A stretch of DNA of 64,000 nt from Mucilaginibacter glaciei (GTDB lineage: Bacteria > Bacteroidota > Bacteroidia > Sphingobacteriales > Sphingobacteriaceae). Position numbers and translations under genes: made by a program. The stretch covers positions 951,402-1,015,401 of the forward strand of contig NZ_JACWMX010000001.1 of NCBI RefSeq assembly GCF_014773245.1, in the 5' to 3' direction. The notes below the pieces were generated by a model that saw only the letters and a list, made by a program, of their open reading frames with translations, made no database searches and was not told the origin of the DNA. Positions 8,738 to 18,466 of this stretch are shown here, piece after piece; within the stretch, counting starts at the first letter, position 1; every line of letters starts with the position of its first letter.

Positions 8738-9805
8738 TTAACTCATCGTGGCGCGATAAAACTTTTTTGAAATGAGAATTACAACTAAAATAAATACTCC
8801 CAAAAACCCTCCAATAATTGCACCTTTCAACTTTCCGGTTTTAACCTCTTCTAACGGTAAAATTGGCGTATCTATTATTTGGATTAGTGGTGTTTCCTTT
8901 CTTAAGGAAACTTTTGAAACTTCAAGGTTGGCTACTAACTGAGTCAATATTGCTTGATTGGCCTGTACGTCTACTTGCCGCCTTTGTGACGGCGCCCTTA
9001 ATATTTGAAGAGAAGGGTTAGCATTAGGATTTACATCTACAGATGAGGCAACCCCATTAATGGCTGCGTTGAGTTCTTTTCTAACAGAATCAGTTTGACG
9101 TTGCAAAATAGCCACATTCTGAACTGATTTTTTTGTTTTAGTTTTTACAAAAAAATCCGAAACTGTTGCAACCAAAATTTCAGTGAAATATTTCGAAAAA
9201 AATTCATTTTTCGAATTTACATCTACTGTGATTATACTCAACTTTTTATCTACTTTAGTTACAGTAAGGTTATACTTGGTTATGTCCCTGTAAAAAACAC
9301 CTAACACACTATCCTGTTGTAAAGTAAATTTTGACCGGTCGCCATCTGGCGAAAACGTTATGTTACTTAAATTAGCCTCATTGCTCCATTTCTTACGATA
9401 ATTATTGAAATCGATATATAAGTTTGCCAAGGTTTGTGTATTACCGTTAACGTTCACTTTAGATAATAAAGTACGCTCCACCATCGACCTCGATTTAATC
9501 AGCTCAATTAAATTATCACCAGAAAATGCACCTCCGACACCACCATTTAAATCTATTCCAAATTGCGATGCCAACCCTATAGCGGAACCTAAATTACCTG
9601 ATGCTTTATCGTCTTCTAAAGCAAAGCTTAACTCGGCCTTATACACAGTTTTTTTTAAAAATGAATATCCTAACCCAAGACAACATCCCAAAACCGCTGC
9701 CAGCAATATTAATTTCCAACAGGTTAATAGATATTTAACGAATCTGATAATTTTTAAAATGATGTCTTTTAATGACACCTCATCAGTATTAGAAACAACT
9801 TGCAT
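8738..9805 (-). CDS. Wzz-like chain-length determinant
   Basis: This 355-residue protein has one membrane helix near residues 30-50 and a second near the C-terminus (AIIGGFLGVFILVVILI). Between them is a long periplasmic region with helical, coiled-coil-like stretches. This is the PCP/Wzz architecture that sets chain length in Wzy-dependent systems. A proline-rich PILPLEE segment precedes the last helix, as in the family. There is no C-terminal kinase domain, so it is not a Wzc-type fusion. The frame extends to a TTG at 9817, but the ATG at 9805 is preferred. It is 19 bp downstream of the Wza-like gene. Confidence 0.85.
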   Translation of the reverse strand: MQVVSNTDEVSLKDIILKIIRFVKYLLTCWKLILLAAVLGCCLGLGYSFLKKTVYKAELSFALEDDKASGNLGSAIGLASQFGIDLNGGVGGAFSGDNLIELIKSRSMVERTLLSKVNVNGNTQTLANLYIDFNNYRKKWSNEANLSNITFSPDGDRSKFTLQQDSVLGVFYRDITKYNLTVTKVDKKLSIITVDVNSKNEFFSKYFTEILVATVSDFFVKTKTKKSVQNVAILQRQTDSVRKELNAAINGVASSVDVNPNANPSLQILRAPSQRRQVDVQANQAILTQLVANLEVSKVSLRKETPLIQIIDTPILPLEEVKTGKLKGAIIGGFLGVFILVVILISKKFYRATMS

Positions 9806-9824
9806 TTTGTCTACCAATTAATAG

Positions 9825-12332
9825 TTATCTGTTTAAACTTAATATACCCAGTATAATTGCCCCCAAAGAAGCTAAACCGGTGGTAAATGCCAGTATTTCT
9901 TGTGTCGTATTACCTTTTCTCTCTGGTTTTTTAGGCACATAGATTTCGCTACCGGGTTTTATGGCAGGATGACTATTAAAGAACAGAAACTTCCTCGTGC
10001 CTTTTACAGTCCCATTTGGATATACTACATAAGCACCGCTTTTTAGTGCCCTAGGCGAGTATCCACCTGCATTATATACAAAGCTATTAAAACTCTTTCC
10101 ATCACCATAAACAACAGCACTTGGATATAAAACCTCGCCATTTACCCGCACAACTTGTTGTTGTTTGGGTACACGCAATACGTCGCCGTTTTCTAAAATT
10201 AAATCCTGGTTGGTACCCGGTTTTTTCAGAATACTTTTTAAATCGATACCAACATAATTGTTGCGTAGCTGTGCAGTATCAACACGTGAAGAATCGTTGT
10301 ATGTACGTTGCAGTCTTTTCATTCTCTCCTTACGTTCTTTATTAAGAGAGGCTGTGTCAATTTTTGATTTATCAACCCCCAAAACAGCATCATTTTCACG
10401 CTTTAGGCTTCCGCCTTCAACATCTGCTGATTGTGTTAGTCCTCCAGCCCGGGCTATAATGTCAGATATCTTTTCGTTTTTCTTTTGTATCGTATAAAAC
10501 CCCGGGTAAATCACTTCACCTTCAACCTTAACTATTTTTTGTGTTTCGTATCCTGGCAAACTGTATACCGAAACTATATCATATGGTTGAAGTGAAAAAT
10601 TAGTGTTTTCATTTTTAAGATCGGTATTTACGTTAACAGTGTAAACTTGTGCAACTTTACTATTTACTGCTCGTGGGTCGCTATCAAAAACCCTACGCGA
10701 CACCTCTATTCTTAAAGCACTCGCCCCTTCGGTAAAGCCACCCGCTTTTATGATAAGATCGGAAACCTTCATACTATCTGCAAACGTAAAATCGCCCGGA
10801 CGCCTAACTTCACCTTTTATGGTAATTTTGTATGCATTGCGCAGATCAAATTTAGAGGAGATTGTAACACTATCTTCTCTTTGCAAACGTAAGTCAGCAG
10901 ATGGGCTGCTTAATACCTGATTTACATCAAATGATATTTGCTGTTTAGAATTATCAGTATTTAACCTGATGATACTTCCTCGGCCTGTAAAAGCATCTTC
11001 TTTTAAACCACCCGCATTTTTTATCAACTGTGATAAAGTCAGGCCGTTTTGCAATTCAAATTCGCCCGGCCTAAAAACTGCACCCGCAATAATTACACGA
11101 TTGGTAAATCTTTCTAAGATCCTATCTACAACGTATTTGTCGCCGCGAAGGGGGATATAGTTCTTATAATCATTTTCAAAAACATCAGTTATGCGGCGTT
11201 GCTGATCGCTAACCTGGGTAACTTTGATACGCGCAGTGTATGCCTGATCTGAAAACCCGCCCGCAAACCTTAAAACATCTGCTAACGTTTCTCCTGGCAA
11301 CACTTCAAACAAAGCAGGCGTTTTTACCTCTCCTTTTAAATCGACACGTAAGCGATATGATGGTACCCGTATTACATCCTGATCCTGTAACGATATATTA
11401 TCTTTTTGACTTCCTTTAACTAAAAAATCGTAAATATCGAGTGTCCTTACCACCCTGTTGTTTCTAATAATCTCAATTTTCCTGTATGACCCTATATCAT
11501 TAGGCCCGCCCGCAGATGACAATGCGTTGAATGCTGATGCCAAAGATGGCAACGTATAAGTACCAGGTTTTTTTACCTCGCCCACTAAAATAACTTTAAT
11601 GCTCCTAATATTGCCTAAACTTACTTGCACAGTTGTACCACGGCCTACTGCATAATTACTGGCTGCAAGTTTGCTTTTTATAGATGCTGTTGCTTGTTCA
11701 ATAGTTTTACCGGCAACGTTTAGGATACCGACTCCGGGAATATTGATATTACCTTCCGGCGATACATCTAACTTCCAGTTAACTAATGAGTTACCATAAA
11801 CATTTATATTCAATTGATCTTCGGGTCCTACAATATAGTTAACCGGAGTGGCAATTTTAAGATTAGGCTCGAACTTTAAATTTGTACCGCTAAATAAATC
11901 CGCACCAAATATTTTTGATTGAAATGAATTGATTATCTTTTGCGAAGCCGGAGAATTATTAACCGTATCTGGCAAATAATTTAATTCTCTGTTTGATGAC
12001 TGTTGATCATTCACAGCTGCACCCTGGTCTTTTGTTGTACCATTGGCAGCCTTTATCGTATTAATACGGTTTTGCAACAATTTGCCCTGATCGGCGGGTA
12101 AGCCCCTATCCTGTAAAGTCTGTAGTAATTGGGCATCAGTTAAGTTGTTTGCCTGCGCCTGTTGCATTATTTGGCGTATCTGCGCGTCTGATAATTCATT
12201 AACTTTTGAATTACTTAAATTTTGAGGAATAGTTTGTGCAAATGCAGGCGTAGCCGAAAGCATTACAAAACAACAAAAAATCGATAATAAACGAAATTTA
12301 CAGGTAAAAAGGGCTTTATAACGTAATCTCAT
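9825..12332 (-). CDS. Wza-like polysaccharide export protein with six SLBB domains
   Basis: This 835-residue protein has an N-terminal signal peptide ending in TPAFAQ. A glutamine-rich helical segment (about 35-110) is followed by the polysaccharide-export domain (VGPEDQLNINVYG to about residue 240) and then SLBB-type repeats. Each repeat begins with a GEV..PG pattern (VGEVKKPG, KGEVKTPA, AGAVFRPG, KGEVRRPG, EGEVIYPG, NGEVLYPS), so I count six. Classical Wza has fewer. A short hydrophobic helix closes the protein (LASLGAIILGILSL). The expected role is the outer-membrane/periplasmic conduit of the exopolysaccharide or capsule, working with the Wzz-like protein encoded next. Confidence 0.9.
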   Translation of the reverse strand: MRLRYKALFTCKFRLLSIFCCFVMLSATPAFAQTIPQNLSNSKVNELSDAQIRQIMQQAQANNLTDAQLLQTLQDRGLPADQGKLLQNRINTIKAANGTTKDQGAAVNDQQSSNRELNYLPDTVNNSPASQKIINSFQSKIFGADLFSGTNLKFEPNLKIATPVNYIVGPEDQLNINVYGNSLVNWKLDVSPEGNINIPGVGILNVAGKTIEQATASIKSKLAASNYAVGRGTTVQVSLGNIRSIKVILVGEVKKPGTYTLPSLASAFNALSSAGGPNDIGSYRKIEIIRNNRVVRTLDIYDFLVKGSQKDNISLQDQDVIRVPSYRLRVDLKGEVKTPALFEVLPGETLADVLRFAGGFSDQAYTARIKVTQVSDQQRRITDVFENDYKNYIPLRGDKYVVDRILERFTNRVIIAGAVFRPGEFELQNGLTLSQLIKNAGGLKEDAFTGRGSIIRLNTDNSKQQISFDVNQVLSSPSADLRLQREDSVTISSKFDLRNAYKITIKGEVRRPGDFTFADSMKVSDLIIKAGGFTEGASALRIEVSRRVFDSDPRAVNSKVAQVYTVNVNTDLKNENTNFSLQPYDIVSVYSLPGYETQKIVKVEGEVIYPGFYTIQKKNEKISDIIARAGGLTQSADVEGGSLKRENDAVLGVDKSKIDTASLNKERKERMKRLQRTYNDSSRVDTAQLRNNYVGIDLKSILKKPGTNQDLILENGDVLRVPKQQQVVRVNGEVLYPSAVVYGDGKSFNSFVYNAGGYSPRALKSGAYVVYPNGTVKGTRKFLFFNSHPAIKPGSEIYVPKKPERKGNTTQEILAFTTGLASLGAIILGILSLNR

Positions 12333-12426
12333 ATTTTGGTTTACAGATCAATATTGTCTGTTAGATATAATCTAACTTCAATTTCGACAAAGTTAAAATA
12401 ATTCTGCAGGTTGATTGAATAATAAT

Positions 12427-13761
12427 TTACAAGCGCCCGTTAATTATCCGCTCGTCTAAAATAGACTTAATATCATAAATCACTGAAGCAGGCGATTTTT
12501 TTAAATTACTCAAATCCATGTCTAAAAACTCATCATGTGCAACAGCTAAAATAATCGCATCATATTTTGATTGTAGATTAGTGTCATCGTTGATGGTAGT
12601 TATTTCGTATTCACTATAAACCTCTGCGGGGTTGGCCCAGGGGTCATATATGTCACAAATGGTATCAAAATCGTTCATAACCTTAACTATATCTATTACG
12701 CGGGTATTCCTAACATCGGGGCAGTTTTCTTTAAAGGTGAAACCGAGCACTAAGATGTTAGCATTCTTTACGCCAATATCATTTTTTATCATTAGCCTAA
12801 TTACTTCGGTTGCTACGTAAGTTCCCATACCATCATTAAGGCGGCGGCCTGCCAAAATAATTTCGGGATGATAACCTAATTCCTGCGCCCTCTGTGCCAG
12901 GTAGTAAGGGTCTACCCCTGTACAATGCCCACCAACCAAACCAGGTTTAAAATTTAAAAAGTTCCATTTGGTTCGGGCGGCCTGCAATACAGCCTGCGTG
13001 TCTATCCCCATCAGGTTAAAAATCTTAGATAGCTCATTAACAAAAGCTATATTGATATCACGCTGTGAATTTTCAATCACCTTGCAAGCTTCTGCAACTT
13101 TTATGGTTGGGGCTTGATGAGTACCAGCCGTAATAATGGTACGATATAACTGATCTATAAAATTGGCAGCTGCAGGTGTTGAGCCTGAGGTTACTTTTAA
13201 AATATTTGTCAGGGTGTGTATTTTATCGCCGGGATTGATCCGCTCAGGTGAATAGCCCGCATAAAAACCTTCATTAAATTTCAGCCCGGATACTGATTCA
13301 ATTATCGGCACACAAACATCTTCGGTCACACCCGGATAAACGGTAGATTCCAGTATAAATATATTTCCTTTTGAAATAACTGATCCTACTGCCTCACATG
13401 CACTCTTAAGCATGGCCATATCCGGGCGATTATTTTTGTCGGTTGGTGTTGGTACAGATATAATGTAGATATTACAAGCTGCTATATCATCCGAATTTGC
13501 TGTAATTAGTAAACCATTATTGCTGCCGGCTTTACGGATTACAGTTCCGAGTTCCACTTCGTCAATTTCCAAAGTGCGGTCATGCCCCGAAACAAGTTCA
13601 TCTACTCTGTTTTTTTTCTTATCGAACCCAACAACAGGGAATTTTTTAGCAAATTCTACCGCGAGTGGCAGGCCTACGTAACCAAGACCTATAACCGCAA
13701 TATTAAGATTGCCTTGGTTAATTAAATTAAATTTAAGCTCAGGTAAAATAATTTCAGGCAT
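12427..13761 (-). CDS. UDP-N-acetylhexosamine dehydrogenase (WbpA/WecC/TviB family)
   Basis: This NAD-dependent UDP-sugar 6-dehydrogenase has the nucleotide-binding motif [14 protein letters not shown] near residues 21-34 and ISVPTPTD in the first domain. The helix with [18 protein letters not shown] and the catalytic cysteine C280 in [12 protein letters not shown] follow. C-terminal [12 protein letters not shown] matches the UDP-binding domain. Such enzymes oxidise UDP-GlcNAc, UDP-GalNAc or UDP-ManNAc to uronic acids; the exact epimer is not readable. The ATG at 13761 gives the common MPEI start; the frame extends nine codons further to 13788. It is the first gene of the polysaccharide cluster, so the promoter probably lies in 13762-13940. 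Confidence 0.9.
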   Translation of the reverse strand: MPEIILPELKFNLINQGNLNIAVIGLGYVGLPLAVEFAKKFPVVGFDKKKNRVDELVSGHDRTLEIDEVELGTVIRKAGSNNGLLITANSDDIAACNIYIISVPTPTDKNNRPDMAMLKSACEAVGSVISKGNIFILESTVYPGVTEDVCVPIIESVSGLKFNEGFYAGYSPERINPGDKIHTLTNILKVTSGSTPAAANFIDQLYRTIITAGTHQAPTIKVAEACKVIENSQRDINIAFVNELSKIFNLMGIDTQAVLQAARTKWNFLNFKPGLVGGHCTGVDPYYLAQRAQELGYHPEIILAGRRLNDGMGTYVATEVIRLMIKNDIGVKNANILVLGFTFKENCPDVRNTRVIDIVKVMNDFDTICDIYDPWANPAEVYSEYEITTINDDTNLQSKYDAIILAVAHDEFLDMDLSNLKKSPASVIYDIKSILDERIINGRL

Positions 13762-13940
13762 TTTTAAAATAGCATCGAACGGACACAAAGATATACTTTA
13801 TATAGATACTGGGTGGAAGCAATGATTAATAACCTATGTTAGTTACAGACTTTAGCAGGCTTTAACTTGAAAAAGCTAATTATGTTTTAGCGCAAATACA
13901 GCTAATTTTTTTGAGGATAGTTATAGTTACCAATATATAT

Positions 13941-15086
13941 TTACGATTTAAGATTTAGCTGACTGAATATTTTGAACCGGGCAACCAGTTTTATTGCAAG
14001 CTTTTGAAAGGGAACTTCAACAAACCGGTAAATAACGTAACTTATCGCTACCGATCCTACCAGCGCTAATAGGAAGATATACTCGTAACTAAGCGGAGCG
14101 CGCAGCGATATTATTGAGCAGATCGTAATTAATAATGTAAGGTGAACAAGGTAAAAGCTATAAGAGATATCGCCGATAAACTTAAAAACACGGCCTTGCA
14201 ATAATTTGGTGATAGTTTTGCGCGATATCACTACAATAACAACAATGCAGCTACCTAAGGCTGTAAGGTGATCACGCCAAAAATATTGGAAAGGGTGTGC
14301 TTTATCACCATAGGTTACAAAAAATTCATAGCTGATATTATATAAGATCAATGAACATGCAACTAAACCTGTTATCAATATCATGCTAAGCAATTGAACC
14401 TTTGCAATTAACTGATCTTTATATTTGGCACACAGTACCCCTAAATAAAATACGCTCAGGTAACCGGCTTGTTTATTATAAACCAGTAACAGAATTATAA
14501 AAAAGAAGAGTAAGTTAAACACCAGGTTATTTCTTGAAACCAGTACGATAAAAAAGGGAAGTATCAGCGACATCTTCATTTCGACCACCAGTGACCATAT
14601 CACAGGGTCTATAAGGTCGGCATTAAAATTTGGCCCAATTAATGCCAGCGTTTTAGCAATTTCCCAATAGTTACTGGTTGTCCAATGCCATACCCAAAAA
14701 TGTTTTACCCACACCGGGAAAGCAGCAATCCCCCGTTCATCATACAAATAAGTTTTTAACACAAGGGCAAGTAATATTGCTACTACAAAAGCCGGGTAGA
14801 TCCTGAATATCCGTTTAACATAAAATTCAGTGAGCTGCAGCGGCCTATGCCCTTCAACAAATGGCAAACTCAATACAAAGCCGCTTAGTACAAAAAAGAA
14901 CATTACAGCTGCATGTCCGTTTAGCAATATTCCAAGGGGACTTGCAATTATCGGGCGAATAATTTTGTCGCTTAGGCCAAAAATCAATAAATAGTGTGAA
15001 AAAAATACACACAAAGCCGCAATTCCGCGCAAGCTATCCAGCTGTTTGTACCTTACATGCCGCGCAGTTGCGCTTAATGCATTCAT
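13941..15086 (-). CDS. Acyltransferase family 3 (OafA/YrhL-like)
   Basis: This 381-residue integral membrane protein has about ten hydrophobic helices. The N-terminal YKQLDSLRGIAALCVFFSHYLL is the family signature; the arginine of SLRG and the histidine of FSHY are the conserved active-site pair. Family members O-acylate extracytoplasmic glycans, antibiotics or lipids. It is on the same strand as the polysaccharide locus but separated by about 150 bp, so it may modify that polymer while having its own promoter. Confidence 0.9.
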   Translation of the reverse strand: MNALSATARHVRYKQLDSLRGIAALCVFFSHYLLIFGLSDKIIRPIIASPLGILLNGHAAVMFFFVLSGFVLSLPFVEGHRPLQLTEFYVKRIFRIYPAFVVAILLALVLKTYLYDERGIAAFPVWVKHFWVWHWTTSNYWEIAKTLALIGPNFNADLIDPVIWSLVVEMKMSLILPFFIVLVSRNNLVFNLLFFFIILLLVYNKQAGYLSVFYLGVLCAKYKDQLIAKVQLLSMILITGLVACSLILYNISYEFFVTYGDKAHPFQYFWRDHLTALGSCIVVIVVISRKTITKLLQGRVFKFIGDISYSFYLVHLTLLITICSIISLRAPLSYEYIFLLALVGSVAISYVIYRFVEVPFQKLAIKLVARFKIFSQLNLKS

Positions 15087-15142
15087 TGATGAGTGATGTT
15101 TAGGTATGCTAATATAGCTAATAGTTGTTAACTATTTAAACG

Positions 15143-15997
15143 TCAACGCTTATCATTTAACCAGCGTTGCTTAAAGCGTGACGGGTTCTCCCCTACTATT
15201 TTATTAAAAAGCCGGTTGAAATAAGATATGCTCTCAAAACCTATTGCGTAGCAGGTTTCGGTTACGTTATTACCTCGCATGAGTAAATTCTTGGCGCGCT
15301 CTATCCGGTATTGATTAACAAAATCGGTAAAGGTCATGTTGGATTGCCGCTTAAAATACCGGCAAAACGCCGCAGTAGTTAGGTTAACTTTTGCGGCAAT
15401 TATGTTTACATCAGGGGATTTATAATAGTTCGCGTCTATATACTCATATACAGCGCCCATTCTTATTTTATCTTTTAGTATGAGGTCTTTACTTGTTTCG
15501 TCCTTATTTAAAATCTCTGCCTCTGCCGAAGTTGCCAGGATCTGAAGAATAGATACCAATTCTATTAGCCTGTTAAACGGGTTCAAATCTGTTAAACCTT
15601 TAAGCCGCTGGGCAATCGCTTCCTTTGTATGACCGGTGAATGCGATACCCAATCCTGCATTTTTAAATAACTGCTTAATTGCAGCCAGCTCCGGCGATAA
15701 GTTTATCGCCTCTCCTAAAAAATCGGCGCGTAGCTGTACTACTATTTGGTGGTATTCGCTACGCAGACGGTAATCGAAATTTAAGTGGGGTACATTACCG
15801 CCTATAAAAACCAGATCGCTTTGCGTATAGCTTGAAATGTGCGCACCTACATGCCTTATACCAGCGTCCGCTTCAACATATACCAACTCAAATTCGGGGT
15901 GGTAATGCCATAAAAAAGTATTTCGCAACCGCGGTGAGAACAATTTGAACGATTTGCCGGGTTCAAATTCTATCCGTTCTAATTGAATCTCGTTCAT
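15143..15997 (-). CDS. AraC-family transcriptional regulator
   Basis: This 284-residue protein has an N-terminal cupin-like sensing domain (FLWHYHPEFELVYVEADAG, HLNFDYRL). A C-terminal double helix-turn-helix spans roughly residues 185-282. The second HTH has the AraC signature pattern (ETCYAIGFESISYFNRLFNKIVGENPSRFKQRW). The ligand is unknown. It is divergent from the PhyH-type dioxygenase gene 125 bp away, which makes that gene its most likely target. Confidence 0.93.
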   Translation of the reverse strand: MNEIQLERIEFEPGKSFKLFSPRLRNTFLWHYHPEFELVYVEADAGIRHVGAHISSYTQSDLVFIGGNVPHLNFDYRLRSEYHQIVVQLRADFLGEAINLSPELAAIKQLFKNAGLGIAFTGHTKEAIAQRLKGLTDLNPFNRLIELVSILQILATSAEAEILNKDETSKDLILKDKIRMGAVYEYIDANYYKSPDVNIIAAKVNLTTAAFCRYFKRQSNMTFTDFVNQYRIERAKNLLMRGNNVTETCYAIGFESISYFNRLFNKIVGENPSRFKQRWLNDKR

Positions 15998-16094
15998 CCT
16001 TTAATGCACTTATTAACTACCTAAACCTAATTAAAAAATCAATACAGAGCAAAAATTGGTCATTGTAAAGAATATGGCGTACCAGAAACCAACC

Positions 16095-16102
16095 TACTTT
16101 TG
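16095..16102 (+). promoter_or_regulatory. Bacteroidota -7 element upstream of the dioxygenase gene
   Basis: TACTTTTG at 16095-16102 is an exact match to the Bacteroidota -7 consensus TAnnTTTG, 20 bp before the ATG at 16123. A TTG at the correct -33 spacing is not evident. That would suit a promoter needing an activator such as the divergent AraC protein; this is inference. Confidence 0.45.
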
Positions 16103-16122
16103 ATTCAACAAAAAAAACAAAC

Positions 16123-17115
16123 ATGAGAATGGAACCTGAAACCACAGCTAACCAAACAATGGCGCCTGCTATGAAAGCAAACGAGGCCCATAATGAAATA
16201 CCGGGTAACCCATCGGTGGCTACATCGAGCACGATTAAGCTTAATGACCGCAGCAACGGCCAACCCCTACGTGTTTTAAGTGAAGCCGATTGGGATTTCT
16301 GGATTACAAATGGCTATGTGATTATAAAAAATGCTGTACCTAAAGAACAGGTAAAAAAACTGGCCGACTACCTTTGGGAGTATGAAGGGAAAGACCAGAA
16401 TGATATAGAAACCTGGTATAAAAAGCCGAACGCTCAAATGCAAATGGCCGAATTAAATAATACCGGTATGGTTGAGATATACAATCATCAATACTTATGG
16501 GATAACCGCCAATACCCCACAGTACACGCGGCCTTTGCTGATATTTGGGGTACCGAAAAGCTTTGGGCAAATATCGACCGGGCGAACCTCAACTTCCCGC
16601 AGCGGCCAGGTTTTGAATATAAGGGCTTTATTCATTGGGACTATGACCCGGAAACAAAACCGCAAAATGTGCAAGGCGTTTTAGCCCTGGCCGACCAAAC
16701 TGACGAAAACATGGGGGGCTTTCAATGCATCCCGGAACTATTCAGGACTTATGATAACTGGAAACTAACCCAACCGGATGATCGTGATCATTTTAAGCCT
16801 GATACTACAGGTTTTGAAATTGTAAAAGTAAAAATGGAAGCCGGCGATCTTTTAATATTTAACAGTTCGCTGCCGCATGGTATCCGCCCCAATAATAGCG
16901 GCAACAAGGTACGGATGGCACAATATGTAAGCATGATGCCTGCGCAGGAGGATAATGAAGCATTAAGGCAGTGGCGCATCAATAGCTGGCAAAACCGCGA
17001 GGCGATGCAAGGTTACGCCTTCCCCGGCGACCCTTTGGAACGTGAAAAGAAAAACCCAGTAGCTGAATTAACGCCACTTGGTAAAAAATTATTAGGCTTA
17101 GATAAATGGGATTAA
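16123..17115 (+). CDS. Phytanoyl-CoA dioxygenase (PhyH) family protein
   Basis: This 330-residue Fe(II)/2-oxoglutarate-dependent oxygenase has the facial-triad pair in FIHWDYDPET (HxD) and the distal histidine in SSLPHGIRPNNSGNKVRMAQY, which also carries the 2-oxoglutarate-binding arginine. About 40 low-complexity residues precede the domain, which begins near LSEADWDFWITNGYVIIKNAV. The substrate is unknown; bacterial members act on lipids, small metabolites or natural products. It is transcribed alone, divergent from an AraC regulator, and ends at a strong hairpin. Confidence 0.9.
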   Translation: MRMEPETTANQTMAPAMKANEAHNEIPGNPSVATSSTIKLNDRSNGQPLRVLSEADWDFWITNGYVIIKNAVPKEQVKKLADYLWEYEGKDQNDIETWYKKPNAQMQMAELNNTGMVEIYNHQYLWDNRQYPTVHAAFADIWGTEKLWANIDRANLNFPQRPGFEYKGFIHWDYDPETKPQNVQGVLALADQTDENMGGFQCIPELFRTYDNWKLTQPDDRDHFKPDTTGFEIVKVKMEAGDLLIFNSSLPHGIRPNNSGNKVRMAQYVSMMPAQEDNEALRQWRINSWQNREAMQGYAFPGDPLEREKKNPVAELTPLGKKLLGLDKWD

Positions 17116-17118
17116 CAC

Positions 17119-17156
17119 TTAACAAAACAGGCCGCATAAGCGGCCTGTTTTGTTAA
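17119..17156. terminator. Bidirectional hairpin terminator
   Basis: A perfect 17-bp inverted repeat (arms 17119-17135 and 17140-17156) encloses a four-base ATAA loop. The GC core GGCCGC/GCGGCC is flanked by A/T tracts on both sides. It lies between the convergent dioxygenase and DUF4199 genes and can serve both. Confidence 0.88.
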
Positions 17157-17165
17157 TGAGGTAAA

Positions 17166-17765
17166 TTATACAGTAGGGTCTGGTTCGTCTGCTGTGAGGT
17201 AAAGCGGCCGTTCTTTTTTGAAGAAAGCCGCAAATATCAGCGCGACAACAAATACAAACAATATACTAATCGCAAACGATTGAAACTGTTTAGCAACAGT
17301 AGGGTCTTTTTGTGCATCAAACTGTTTTTGAATGTCTTCCATCTTGGCATCGATATCATTTTGGCTGGCGTTACTTTTTTCAAGCATTCCTGATACAGCT
17401 GTGGTCATGGCAGTTTTGGTTTTCTCCACCATTTGCGGCTCAATTACCTTTGCGAACAAAAGGCTAACCAGCAGGTATTGAATTAAGTACGCTGCAAAGA
17501 ACATGATAAATATACCGGTAACCGCCTGTTTAAAATTCCAAAAGCCGCCAATGGCCTTACGCAGGTCGAAAGAAAATAAAATAGCCACTACCAGTGGAAG
17601 AACCGCCGAAATAATGAACGGGCCAACGGTTATTAACAACAGCGACGTAACCATCGAGGTGATGTAGTAAAACGAAAATATACTTAGAACAGACATTATT
17701 ATTCCCAAAAGAAGGCCTTTGGTTAGTGCTTGTTTTCTGATTTGTTGATCTGTGGTTTCGGTCAT
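17166..17765 (-). CDS. DUF4199 membrane protein
   Basis: This 199-residue protein has a pair of hydrophobic helices near the N-terminus (LLLGIIMSVLSIFSFYYITSM and the following VGPFIISAVLPLVVAILF). A third follows near residue 85-105, then a charged helical loop and a final helix (ISILFVFVVALIFAAFF). The pattern fits DUF4199, a Bacteroidota family of unknown function. The frame extends 21 codons upstream to 17828 but would then overlap the preceding gene. The ATG at 17765 (MTETTDQQ) is preferred. Confidence 0.8.
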   Translation of the reverse strand: MTETTDQQIRKQALTKGLLLGIIMSVLSIFSFYYITSMVTSLLLITVGPFIISAVLPLVVAILFSFDLRKAIGGFWNFKQAVTGIFIMFFAAYLIQYLLVSLLFAKVIEPQMVEKTKTAMTTAVSGMLEKSNASQNDIDAKMEDIQKQFDAQKDPTVAKQFQSFAISILFVFVVALIFAAFFKKERPLYLTADEPDPTV

Positions 17766-17787
17766 GACTTTTATGGTTAAGGTTTGT

Positions 17788-18456
17788 TTAGTTAAAGCTA
17801 ACCAATATTTCAATAACTGCCATATCAAACGGTTTATTTACCGCATTTTCTGCAATGGCGTCTTTATCGGTATCTTCTGGCGCCGTATTTTGAAAAAAGC
17901 ACATTATAGGGTAAAACAAATCCAACAATTCCGATTCCTCATCTAAGGTACCTGCCACTTTTTTAATCTCGCTTACCGGGCTTTCCATCAGGATTTGGTT
18001 AGTAATAATCGGCTCGTAAATACGATACTCGTCCTGAAATTCATCCTCATCAACCAATAAAAATTCTTTTAAAAAGTCATCTAATTCAGGCTCTATGTCT
18101 TCGTCCTGGCACTCATTCAGGTACAGTAAAACATTTAATAACTCTGTGCCGCGGTCAATGGTTTCTTCTTCAATGGCTTCCCATTCAGGTGTTTCCAGGT
18201 AATCATCTTCAAGTTTCTTAACATCGGCGCTAAAAAAATTGATCATTAACAGGTCAAAGAATACTTCGCGCAACTCGTCAATCTTTGGATTGTCGTCAAA
18301 TACGCCATCCAAAAGCTCAACCTTTGTCATAAAATCTTCGTCTGATGAAAATACTTCGTCGAATTTAGTTTTCAGCGCATTGGCATCAAAATCGCCGTAT
18401 TTAGAGAAAGCTTGCAGCGCATTGGTAATCGCTGACGATACTTTTGGGTCAATCAT
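17788..18456 (-). CDS. Conserved acidic protein of unknown function
   Basis: I do not recognise a named family for this 222-residue protein. It is strongly acidic (runs of D and E throughout), predicted helical, and has no signal peptide or membrane segment, so it should be cytoplasmic. It starts 10 bp after the stop of the dihydroorotase homologue and is followed within about 25 bp by the DUF4199 gene, so the three are probably co-transcribed. Base composition matches its neighbours. Confidence 0.7.
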   Translation of the reverse strand: MIDPKVSSAITNALQAFSKYGDFDANALKTKFDEVFSSDEDFMTKVELLDGVFDDNPKIDELREVFFDLLMINFFSADVKKLEDDYLETPEWEAIEEETIDRGTELLNVLLYLNECQDEDIEPELDDFLKEFLLVDEDEFQDEYRIYEPIITNQILMESPVSEIKKVAGTLDEESELLDLFYPIMCFFQNTAPEDTDKDAIAENAVNKPFDMAVIEILVSFN

Positions 18457-18466
18457 GGTATGATAT

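Noticed and set aside
9405..9821. 138-codon plus-strand open frame
   Set aside because: It is antisense to the Wzz-like gene and has no supporting features.
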